Below, one piece after another: positions 46,112 through 56,069 of a stretch of 64,000 nucleotides of DNA. Numbering within the stretch: the first letter of the stretch is position 1; every line of letters starts with the position of its first letter. The notes beneath the pieces are model-generated. The model was not told the DNA's origin. It saw only the letters and a list, made by a program, of their open reading frames with translations, and ran no database searches. The translations under genes were made by a program, and so were the position numbers. The stretch comes from Takakia lepidozioides (Eukaryota > Streptophyta > Takakiopsida > Takakiales > Takakiaceae), in NCBI GenBank assembly GCA_030704615.1, contig CM060734.1, positions 61,706,042 to 61,770,041 of the forward strand. The letters run 5' to 3'.

Positions 46112-46713
46112 ACTTCGCATTTATTTTGTTCAATTTATATCCTATTCGGAACTCATTGAATTCCCTTGCCTCATTGCATTTGTTCCGGCAGAAAAAAAAG
46201 TGATTCAAACAATCTACTCGGATTCAAATGTCAATCTTCATGAATCGATCCCCTCAACCCCTCACACTCATGTCATATCCATTGTGCATTCATCTATTGT
46301 GTATTCATGCATCCTCCATTCAAGAATGTTTTCCACCATTCAACATCCATCCCACATTCATCCATTCGCTTGTATTGTTGCCACATATACATATATTTCT
46401 CATCCACTCTACATTCATCCATCCTGCATTCAATTGTTGCTTTCAGGTGGGGATGACCACGTCCTTTTATTATTTCGTCGAACTTGTTTCCGCGGTTGAG
46501 GGTGCTCTTCCGCGGAAATACAGTTAATTGGCGCGCGTTGACGTGGCTTTTAAGCTCGATGACGTGGAGTGAGCCCGGTGACGTGGCGTTCGTTCAAGGT
46601 GACGTGGCATGAGCGCGGCTGCGCTCATGCCACCAGGCTCACGCCGAGGCATCCCTGATCGGTAGGTTGCATGGTCCCTACAACCGAAACCAATACACTT
46701 ACTATGGTGCAAC
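46112..46713. other. Short convergent intergenic region between genes A and B
   Basis: Holds a degenerate ATTCATCC-type simple repeat (about 46220-46440), four ACGTGG motifs (about 46539-46607) and a perfect 13-bp hairpin. No coding frame is supported. Confidence 0.6.
46604..46633. repeat. Perfect 13-bp hairpin between convergent genes
   Basis: GTGGCATGAGCGC (46604-46616), loop GGCT, then GCGCTCATGCCAC (46621-46633). It stands between the 3' ends of genes A and B, and the last ACGTGGC motif runs into its left arm. It might act in 3'-end formation or be another member of the palindrome-rich DNA here. Confidence 0.75.
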
Positions 46714-49700
46714 TCACTCGAAGACAGGCATTGCAGGAAGTGGCTTCGGGCGCATCGTACGAATTTCCTGGACTTCCTCCTCCTCCTCTTCCTCCTCCCC
46801 TTCCACGTTCTCTTCTGCGTTTTTGGGATCCTCAGTCGGAGGCAGACGCGGTAGGCCCGCCAAATTGAAATCGTACAAGGCCGTATCCCCCTCAAATGAG
46901 AACACAAATCGGTTGGACATCCTTCCCGCCCACATACAGGCACCTGCAAATTCATACGACACAACCACAGCCAAAGTCAAGAATGACTCGCTTCCTCGCG
47001 CAAGCAAACATACACAATTAGAAACGGTATCAATTTCGGTGCCGCAATCACTTAACGCTCTCACCTGTATTAGCAGTGACGTCGAGGACCCTGCCTTCAA
47101 CATCCGTACACGTTTCCATGAGCGTCTGGATGAATGCAGGACTCCTGGTCCTGCCATACCTCCAAGGCTTGCCCGACAAATCACAAAGCATGTCCTTCTC
47201 TCCCACATGGTTGAACAGGACGTTATACTCCAGTGGATCAACTGTGGAATCAACAAGTCTGCCTGCTTGACGTAATTTGAATTTTGAATGTTCCTTCACG
47301 AAGCAGAATGCCTGAAAGATAAGAGTCTGCAAAGAAGGAAAGGAGAACATGAGAGGTGGCCTACACGTACATGGGCAATTTCGGCGCAGAAATTGGCAGA
47401 ACAGAGGAGAACCGCAGCATACCTTCTGACCATCGTTGACAAGACCCTGCGTGTTGATGCAAGTCCAGATCTTTTTCAGGATGGGTGTTGCACTTCTCCC
47501 CGTCCATACTTTGATATCATTCTCAGTGACTTCTCCATCGGCTGCTAGCACAACAACACAGCCGTCGTCGTCCAACATGTTGGCTGCGAACCCAAATGTG
47601 TGGCTCCAGTATCTTTCGTCGTACTTGTTCCACCAGGGTAGTGAGCCCAGCCCCAGTATCTCCTGCCCATCCGGGATATCCACAAGGATCATGTCGATGG
47701 AGGCTTTCACCGCCCTGCCCCCGACTGTGCTCTTTTTGCCGTGGCTCATCGCCACAAAATACTCCATCATCTTTGTGTAGCCAGGAGTGTCCTCCATATC
47801 ATTGCCAGTGGCCTTCCTCTTCCCCTTCCCCTGGTGGGCCTCGATCGCCTTCCTCAATCTCGTTTTCTCCAGCCTTCTGGTCAGAGCAGTTAGGAAATTT
47901 TCATTAACACACTCCACAATTGTGGGTGTTTTGAGGACTTCACTGCCCGCAATGTGCACCGCACGGTAGGGTCTGCCAGGTGCATCCTCGTATAGTGATC
48001 TCTTCGCAGCCAAACCCCCGAAGCGCTGGCCCTTGTGAATTTTCGGACGAGGTGTGGCCCCCTGGGTGTTATCTTGCTGGAAATCGTCGTCGGAATCCTC
48101 ATCATCTGGCTGACTATGTTGCTGCTTCTTCTTCTTGGGTGCGGGGGTCTTCATCTCTTGCCCCTGTTTGCGCGTTCTTTTCTTCCTGTCCTTGGGCTGC
48201 TCAGCTACCTGCTTCTCCATATGCTCCTTCGCCAACGCTGCCGCCTTGGCTGACTTTCTCAGTGCTTTCTGCTTGGCTGCCTCCTCTGCTTTCAATCTTT
48301 CCGCGTCCTCTGGTTGGGGATCTGATTGCGCCTTCATAGCCCTGGCATTCGCTTCCTTCTTCAAGTTAACCTCCGAGAGGTCAACGGTCCCACTTGGGAG
48401 ATCCACATACCAAGGACAGTCTACCAAATGCTCGGCATGCCACTCCTTCGCCATTATTTCTATGTACATCGTACCACGACCTCCAGGTGTCCTCCACGCC
48501 AGGAAGAATGGTGGAACCCTTAGAATGGCTCCGGACGGAATGAGTGCAAAGTTTATGTACCTGCAATCACGAGGCAGTTCAACAAAAATCATTTTACTGA
48601 TGCATCATGCAAGAGGAAGTTCTCAATGCACAAGGTATTTCAGCACCAAAATACGCAGTGGACCGTGCCCCAATTACCCAGCATTCACATCTTGCAGAGG
48701 TATATTTCGGCGCCGCAATACCCACCGCTGCTTAGCTAAATCATCAAAATTGCAAATAGGGGGATGCATTGGCAGCAGATTACCTAAACAGGACACGCAT
48801 TGCCGCTTTGTCGGCATCCTCCTGCTCTTCGATGTATACGCTGCGTCTTGCCTTTGCAATTTCTCTGAAAAAGAGGTTTGCGAAGCGCCCTCGCCAGGAC
48901 TGCACGTAGTTCTCCATTGTCTCCGGTTTCATCCAGTCGATCTGTAACTTGAAAGTGGTGGTGTTGCAATCCAATTGCTCCTGGGCGTGGGTCAGTACCT
49001 GCAGCAGTGCAGGTTTCCAAAACATTCATGAATTTGAAATTGCGATGATGTCCAACACACAGAAGAGGAGAAAATTATACCTGATGCCACCAAGTCATCA
49101 CATTGAGCCAGTCGTTCATTTTGTCGTGTGTTGGCTCGATGGAAAAGTGGTACAGCAACTTCGTGTTTGTATGGCCGTTCCAGATTTGCAACCACCTCGT
49201 TTGCATGGCCTAACATCGGTCAGACATAAGAACCTCATCATGAGAATCGCGAGAAGACAGAAAACAAGAACAAACACATGCTTACCTTCTCCGCGGGCTC
49301 AACACAAGACACTGCGATGTGATGAAGTTTCTCCATGGACATTTCCGGTTTCATGGGTCTGGAGTAATGCAGTCCTATCTCCGCCAAGAACTCGGCACCA
49401 AGATCAGGGTCAGCGATTGCAACTTGCTTCACAAGTTTGGACCTGTACTTGGTCCGTGATTGCCTCCTTGCCTGCACAATGTGACTCTCTATCGACGCGT
49501 CCGCCTTGTTGGGAGCATCACTCTCAAAGAACTGCCTTTTGGCATATGCCAAGTCATCCCTGATGTTCGTCTGCATTCCCATACCCAGCGGATACAGTCA
49601 GGCCACTGATCCCTACAACAAATAGCATTAAATCGGGAAATTTGAGATGAACCTCATTGAATAGAGGATCTCCACCATGGCGTCCAGTGTTGGTCGGTAC

Positions 49701-51263
49701 CAGGTGCGATCCGCTTTCGCAAGGGACTTCTTGTACAGCTCGGGATCGAGGGATTTTTGGAAGTCCGTCAGCTGTGCTGTTCCCACTTCTTGCACTCTGT
49801 AGAGCGTATGTGCCAAATGAGTTTCCACAAAGGCCCTATCTGTTACCCTGCCATGGAGAAAAAAAAAAATGAACAACATGAAAATATGATAAAAAAATAA
49901 CCAGATTTCAGCACAGCAATCCAATTTCCAGTTCATAGAGTGCATGACAGTCAAGAACATTGTCTATTTCGGCGCCGCAATAGGCAGTACACAAGGATGT
50001 AGTTGTATACTTACAGATTTATATCCGCCATGGCACCCTTCAGCAGTCCTCTGTCCCTCACGTCCACCTTCACGACAATGCAGTCCACCATGTAATGCCA
50101 ATTGATATCTTGCGGATGCATTTCAGCAATGTACTCTGTCCATGCAAACATCCTGTGGTTCCCGTCCCAAACGAAGATCATCTTCCCTGCCATGTGTGCG
50201 AATGTGGGATTAGTCTTCAGAGAGGCTTCAAACTCGGCATTTACAGTGTGCCAGTGGGGGCTCCAATTCTGAAGCTCCTCTGCAGTGGGGCCCCTTGTGA
50301 CACCCTGGTCATTCTCAATGGAAACGTAGAATGCTGCCAACCCCTGTCTATACCCCTCTTGGAAGTTGTGCTTTAGTCGATCGATGTCCCCTGGAAGTGC
50401 TTGCCTTACAACTGGAAGGCTAACCATGCGACACAAAGGAACTTTGAGGTTCTCCGGATTCACCATGGAGCCCAAAAATGCGGCCTATGTTGCTATGAGT
50501 CTCTGCCAGCAACCTGTTTGCTGCTATGTTCATGTCTCGTGCGCTCATGAGCATACCCGCCACCAGTTTCTTACTTCCAGCACCTCTCTCACTTCCCTCA
50601 CCCCTCTCACCAGCCTGTCTACCGTCCTGGAGGTTTTGCTCCTCCGCAAGCTCCAGCAAGTTCTGATCGTCGTCAAGTTGCACCACGTTGTCGTCCTCTG
50701 CTTCTGTCAGCTCAATGGGCCGCCCTTCTGCAGATCCGAGTCCGACATCTCCAGCGGCCTCCACCGCATCCGTGTTTTCTGAAACTGCCTGCAAACCCAA
50801 TATCTTCGCTTCCAGTCTCCCAAGTGGTTTTACTGGCGAAGCCATGGGCTCTTTATGCTTCCTCGGCTTCCGAACTCTAGGTGGGCTTTTCTGAGGTGAT
50901 TTCTGAGGTGTTGAATGAGGAGTCGCCTGCCTCGATGCACTTCCACCTTGCGAGCACAGGACCCGGGCAGGAGTATCCAAAGTTGACTGTGTTGGCTCGC
51001 CCCCTTGCAATCCCTCCCCAGTTCCCATGTCAAACAAACAGGAAAACATGACACACTGCACGCAAAAAAAAAGGTGTAAAAGGAATAGTGCGTATGGAGT
51101 GCTTCACATCCACGAAGCACGAATCTCTCACTGGTGGGCGATCCGAGTCTCCGGATAACGAGGTCTGCATTTCCTGCATGAGACGGCGCTTAAGTCGTGT
51201 CGTCGACAGCTTCCCAAAACCCCGCGTCCTCCTTCTCTGCGCCGGAGTCGCCTGACCTTCCAC
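46714..51263 (-). CDS. Gene B: ParB-like domain fused to a beta-class DNA N-methyltransferase-like domain
   Basis: Minus-strand exons: 51263(?)-51108, 51055-50015, 49847-49653, 49559-49286, 49209-49081, 48998-48784, 48560-47423, 47326-47065 and 46943-46714; all junctions are GT-AG with matching phase. A Pro/Ser/Lys-rich N-terminus is followed by a ParB/sulfiredoxin-like segment (VPLCRMVSLPVV to FVWDGNHRMFAW, DGNHR at about 50166-50152). Then come helical exons, a Lys-rich linker (about 48350-48100) and a methylase-like fold: motif IV position DMILVDIPD (DIPD at 47680-47669), motif X (SPAFIQTLMETC), motif I (VLDVTANTG) and NRFVFSFEGDT. The order IV-X-I is that of beta-class adenine/cytosine-N4 methylases, but the usual D-P-P-Y is replaced. 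One extra T in the run near 50490 breaks the frame between the N-terminus and the ParB-like part. The first exon has no ATG, so the start is unresolved. Role unknown. Confidence 0.7.
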
Positions 51264-52219
51264 AAACTCTATGCTATCACTATGCTACATAAGGAGAGGA
51301 AACACAAGAGAATGTCACTGCAGAAGGGCAAGGAGCGAGAGAGCGAAGCGGTGGAACATGCAACCACTGTGCACGAGCAGATGCGTAAGCAGCCACGTCT
51401 CCCGAAGCGTTGCCACCGTCCACCACTTTCTGCCGTATGGGTGATGAAGAGATTGCGACCCCTGACACGTTCGCACGGATGAAGTCGACTGGAACACGAC
51501 GCGTGCCTGTTCAAACCACCAGTAGAAGACGCTTTATCCGAATTGTGGCGCCGAAATACCGTTCCGTTCACTGGATGCTGTTCCTGGAGCAGCCGACATT
51601 GAATGAACTATCCGCACATCATAAAACCCAACCGCCATAAAAATCCCCTGCCTATGACATTCAACAGTCAGGTCGATACGTTTTATCAGCGGACGGATGA
51701 ATTTCGGCGCCGCAATTCATCGCTTTCCCAGTCCTCATCCGTCATGAGCAAACCTGTCAGTCGGATATCGGAGCCGATATTAATTCCGGGACAGTGGAGA
51801 CGGCTGCACTTGGGCACATTTCATCCATATTTCGGCGCCGAAATTCATTAAGAATATCTCCGTCCGCGCGTAGACGAGGTGAAATCATCCATATTTTGGC
51901 GCTGAAATACATCCAGTGCGAAGACAAAATCGGCACCATGCTACGCTTTGCCGCCATCATTGCCCCTCACGGTTGCTGTCCATGCCTGTTGGACTTGCCA
52001 TGTATGGACTGTTTAGTATAATTTCGGCGCCGGAATTATACTTTATGTGCGGCAACGTCCTATGCGAAAAATGACAACTTAATGGATACTGTTAGTTTCA
52101 AATGAAAACAATGGCTTAAATGCAATTAATTTTCCCCCAACATGAAAAAATATCCCCTTTTGTCATTGGATAACAGCCTTTTGTAAGACATAAGGGGTTG
52201 AATGTGCCGATTTCTCCAT
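51264..52219. other. Upstream flank of gene B with family 2 palindromes
   Basis: No convincing coding frame. The upstream exon or promoter of gene B should lie in the right-hand direction here. The region is marked by copies of the family 2 palindrome. Confidence 0.5.
51538..52042. repeat. Family 2 palindromes (AATTTCGGCGCCGAAATT type)
   Basis: Copies with the centre TTCGGCGCCGAA or close variants lie near 51546, 51702, 51829, 51891 and 52020. Others occur inside gene B introns or exon edges, near 47033, 47372, 48704 and 49965, and the same core appears in the 64-bp minisatellite at 54069-54412. Left and right arms often differ by one base (GAAATT against GCAATT). Confidence 0.85.
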
Positions 52220-52435
52220 TTAATGCAGAATATTCGTGTTATCTTTGTCTGAATGGGTTATTTCAAACGAATTTCGGAACATTACATCATCCAGAAGCAA
52301 GAAGTAAGTGGAGAGCCAGACAATGATGTCTCCTGATTCTGGTTTGAACATAGCATAATCGTGGCCATGATAAGGGCAGTCAGCAGGATTTCGGCGGCAC
52401 GACATCCTTGAAAAAGAGTAGCGGAGTACGCTCAA
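52220..52435 (-). pseudogene. Fragment of an uncharacterised gene, paralogous to the ORF at 52812
   Basis: A 71-residue minus-strand frame contains SFSRMSCRRNPADCPYHGHDYAMF followed by SGDIIVW in its first half. The plus-strand ORF at 52812-53465 has the matching series SFARMPCFRNRDDCPYGGIDYAMY and SGDIVIW. Similarity stops after about 40 residues, so this is a truncated or decayed copy in the opposite orientation. Function unknown. (The first M here is residue 1 of an open frame and not a proven start.). Confidence 0.55.
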
Positions 52436-52811
52436 TGACAGCAGCTCCCGGATGGAGGAGGCAGCAGCGCGGTGGCTGGAAGAAATTCAAGCAAACGCTG
52501 CAATTCCTCACAAACACTCCAGGGCACATTTAAATTCCCCCCCGACAGGAACCTACACGGATGATGATTGGCTGCTCCATGAATGTAGCCATTTCAGTTT
52601 CCTTCCCTGCCATGCAAACTATGGGCAGTAAGTGCCACGTGGTCCTATAGCCACTCGAGACGACGAAGTCCATCCCCCCTTCGATGTAAATGCGGCACCG
52701 AATTTCCATCCGGGGGATGGACTTCGGTGGCAGATTTCAAACTTTACCCCGTGGATGAGAAAGAGGTATCGGTTCATCCACCGCTGGCGTGATGAACACG
52801 TTACACGATGA

Positions 52812-53465
52812 TTGGTGGGTACGTATGACCCAAATGCTCCATTATTGGAGCCCGCACTGCTCTTCCGCTTCTCATCATTTCGAAAATCTAAGGGCTTCGT
52901 TGTTGTCCGCAAGGTCATTGTCATCGGCATCAAAGACGTCCTCAGGTCCTCCTTTGCAAGGATGCCGTGCTTCCGGAACCGGGACGACTGCCCTTATGGA
53001 GGCATTGATTATGCAATGTATTCGGCCAGATCGGGAGACATCGTTATCTGGTACACAGATTACACAGAAGATACTGGTTCGAATGTGGAAACATTGTCCG
53101 CTTTTGAGTATATCCCAGGCCAGTACGCCTTCGAGCGGGGTGACGATCTTGGTCTGAGGAGTCCGTGGCTCCTGCGCATCCTTGATTTCGATTTTCCCAG
53201 CTACGACGGGCACCTATGTAGAAGAATGCGCACTGCTATGCTGTTGCGGTGGAACTGCTGCCAGTGGACGTGGGTGGACTCCATTGGAGAGACTTATACT
53301 CCTGAAGGAGTGCGCTCATCTTCTCCATTGTTTGGGGACATTCGCATTGGTGTGGACGACGAAAACGTGAAGCTTTCCATATTCGATGGTGATATGATTG
53401 AAGGGCATGACATTGTGGTGAACATCAACAGGGGCGGTACAACGGCTGCAATCCAGTTTACCTAG
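52812..53465 (+). CDS. Uncharacterised protein, about 217 residues or fewer
   Basis: Open frame directly after a stop codon, with a TTG at 52812; the first in-frame ATG is at 52962. A spliced upstream exon or a start at 52962 (about 167 residues) are therefore the options. The best conserved part, shared with the opposed fragment at 52220-52435, is DDCPYGGIDYAMY and SGDIVIWY. The C-terminal half has alternating short hydrophobic and charged runs, suggesting a beta-rich fold, and no membrane span. I do not recognise the family. An imperfect family 3 palindrome lies upstream at about 52685. Confidence 0.5.
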   Translation: MVGTYDPNAPLLEPALLFRFSSFRKSKGFVVVRKVIVIGIKDVLRSSFARMPCFRNRDDCPYGGIDYAMYSARSGDIVIWYTDYTEDTGSNVETLSAFEYIPGQYAFERGDDLGLRSPWLLRILDFDFPSYDGHLCRRMRTAMLLRWNCCQWTWVDSIGETYTPEGVRSSSPLFGDIRIGVDDENVKLSIFDGDMIEGHDIVVNINRGGTTAAIQFT

Positions 53466-54068
53466 AGGAGCCCGATGACTCATGAGCTAGTTCTCAGAGC
53501 AGTCGAAGTCCCATTGACAACGTGACTTGTATTCAGAAGGCACATGGCTAAAGATTTGTTTGCACAATCAGCACAGTAGACGTGCTTCAAATGCGATTCA
53601 TGTGGATCAATAAAAACCCCATTGTGCCCTCTTTTTGTTCTATTCTGTATCCATCGTTCCCAGAATGCATCATTCCTCATTTCGTTTGGGATTGGGAGTG
53701 TGGGTGGATTTTGCAAGTGGCTGATAGGCTGAAATGGGCCCCCATTGTACAGAGCAGTACCACCCTACCATTCGCGAAACATTGCCTTTCAATATATAAT
53801 TCTAAAAAACATTGCCGAACCTCCTTCATCGGGAGGTCATTCTCCCCCTATGACCGTGACACCCTAAACCCTATTCCCGCGGACACTCATTTCCGGAAAA
53901 TAGTCATGCTCATGTTTTTTTCGACACTTACGACTCTGCTCATGGCTCATGGCTCATGAAATAGCAGCCCCCTTCCTCCGACATATGTGCTTTTATTAGA
54001 CAAATCTGCACCAGTTTCAGGAGAGTTTGCAAAACTCCCTCACCATAAGGCAGGTATTTGCTCTCTGG
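53466..54068. other. Intergenic; no gene recognised
   Basis: No family resemblance in any frame. It leads into the 64-bp minisatellite. Confidence 0.45.
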
Positions 54069-54412
54069 AGCCCAATTTCGGCGTTGTTATTGGATGGACT
54101 GCGGAAGCTTCAGCCGAGAATTTTGTTTCCGGAGCCCAATTTCGGCGCCGTTATTGGTTGCACTCCGGAGGCTTTAGCCGGGTATTTGGTTTCCGGACCC
54201 CAATTTCGGCGCCTTTATCGGCTGCACTCCGGTGGCTTCAGCTGAGTATTTGGTTTCCGGGGCCCAATTTCGGCGCCGTTATTGGCTGCACTCCGGAGGC
54301 TTCAGCCGGGTATTTGGTAGGCGGAGCCCAATTTCGGCACCATTATTGGCTTCACTCCCGAGCCTTCAGCCGGCTATTTCTTTTCATGTGCCCAATTACG
54401 GCGCCGTTATAC
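54069..54412. repeat. 64-bp minisatellite carrying a family 2 core, 5-6 copies
   Basis: The unit begins near GAGCCCAATTTCGGCGCCGT, continues TTATTGG and GGAGGCTTCAGCCGG, and ends TATTTGGTTTC. Five near-complete copies and one partial copy follow each other. The embedded CCAATTTCGGCGCCG...ATTGG is the family 2 palindrome with extended arms. Confidence 0.88.
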
Positions 54413-54709
54413 CCAACCATCCTGCACTTCTGCAACAGTACTATCCACGGTTATAGGTCGCCATTGCGTTTTCGGAGTCTGCAAACCCGGATCCTAATTT
54501 CGCTTGCGTCTCTTCCTCTGGGATAATTTTGGTGCCGTTATTGCCCGGAATTCAGTTTTTCTATGACCTGGCCTGGCGGTCCATGAGCTTGGGCTCCAAG
54601 TCATGAGCGGACACTGATACTTATGAGCGGAGTGCTTCCAGCATGAGCGCGGAAATCTTTGAAAACCTTCCGTCGAAGGATCTGGAATTGGACAAACAAT
54701 GATGTCCAT

Positions 54710-55160
54710 TCTGGAAATGCGGCACCGCATTTCCATGTCCGTCATCAAAATATCGTATTGGACAATGAAATGCGGTGCCGCATTTCCGTCCATCAAGACG
54801 GAATGCCCACACGGGTCTGGAATTGGACAAACAACGATGTCTGTTTTGGAAATGCGGCGCCGCATTTTCATGTTGGGCAATCGAAAGTTTTTATAGGACA
54901 ATGTAAATTTTTATAGGACGATGGAATGCGGTGCCGCATTCCGTCAAAGGGTCTGGAATTGGACAAACAACGATGTCCGTTTTGGAAATGCGGCGCCGCA
55001 TTTCCATGTACGTCATCGAAATTTCTTATTGGACAATGGAATGCGGTGCCGCATTCCAGTCTAGCATCATGGAATGGGGAGCCGCATTTCCGTCGATGGG
55101 TCTGCAGCTGGAAAAATGTCCATCTCCAAAAAGTAAATGCGGCACCGCATTTCCATGCTA
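54710..55160. repeat. Family 3 palindromes (AAATGCGGCGCCGCATTT type)
   Basis: Eight copies near 54716, 54767, 54848, 54921, 54985, 55038, 55075 and 55133, most of them perfect. The centre alternates among GGCACC, GGTGCC and GGCGCC; the copy at 55075 has only one good arm. Several are joined by the same spacer, GGTCTGGAATTGGACAAACA, so the cluster grew by duplication of a larger unit. An imperfect copy is at 52685. Confidence 0.9.
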
Positions 55161-55258
55161 TTGGTAGCTTCGTATACCAAGCTTTCCTCGTTGTCTTTCC
55201 TATCTTCGTAGGCTGTTTTACCTTTGTTTGGGCAAACTTCGATCCGCATCACCTCCAT

Positions 55259-55929
55259 TTATCTTGTTGCTACCGTTCTTCTTTCCTCCTCTTCTTTTAC
55301 CAACAATTCTCCTCCTGAAGATTGATAACGGCATAGTTTGTTCTGATTGACCAATGTGGTGTACTCTCCTCCGAGCGTCTCCAATTCGACTGTGTTGTTG
55401 GAGCAACGTTCGTATTTTATAGGGACCTTTCCAGGGCCATCTGCTTTGCATCCCATCGCAATTCCTCCAACCTGAACAGATCGTCTAACCGGGCCCGCAG
55501 TGTCACTGCTTTGCTGTAGTCCCTCATACTCCCTGCGACTCAAGTAATGGTACTCTATGCGGCCTCCATTTGGGCTCTCGTTCATAAGTCCAGACCATAC
55601 CCTCTCACCGCTAACAAGTCCACGCTTCGCCGTTTGAAGTTGTCCTGACTTGCTGTCTTTCCGATGCGACCAATTACTTTGTTGCGATATTTCATCGTTG
55701 TATATGTCGCTTCCACCAATTGCCAAGCTCCTCGCCGTGTGTTCCTACTGGACTTGAAAGGCGGGAGAAAAGAGAGATCGCAATCTGGGACTAGAACAGT
55801 CGTCCTGTATTGTTTGAACATGATTAACTTGCCGTTTCTGGTACTGAATTGGCAGCCTAATCTGTTATTGATGCAGCTTCCTACGGTCATCTTGACGCCA
55901 GAGCTACACTCCATGTTCGTCGTAGACAC
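55259..55929 (-). CDS. Possible frame-broken uncharacterised ORF pair
   Basis: Two overlapping minus-strand frames, 55929-55582 and 55726-55259, both have protein-like composition. The first includes CINNRLGCQFSTRNGKL and the second NESPNGGRIEYHYLSRREYEG. They could be one gene with a frameshift or an intron in the overlap. No domain, signal or membrane segment is recognised. Low confidence that it is coding. Confidence 0.25.
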
Positions 55930-56069
55930 TGTCTAATTTCCTACGTGCTTTACCAACGGTTTCCAGATAACTAACAAACTAACCTGTTTTGGCAGTACAA
56001 TGCCGAAACCGCTTGTCTTATGATAAAAAACGATCTGAAAATAAAAGTGTACCAATATATGCATCTACA

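Noticed and set aside
46200-46527. His/Ser/Ile-rich small proteins
   Set aside because: They come from a degenerate ATTCATCC simple repeat and lack any family resemblance.
46714-51263. Bacterial or phage contamination explaining the ParB-methylase-like genes
   Set aside because: Both copies are split by many GT-AG introns with consistent phase, and plant-type LTR and palindromic repeats lie within the locus.
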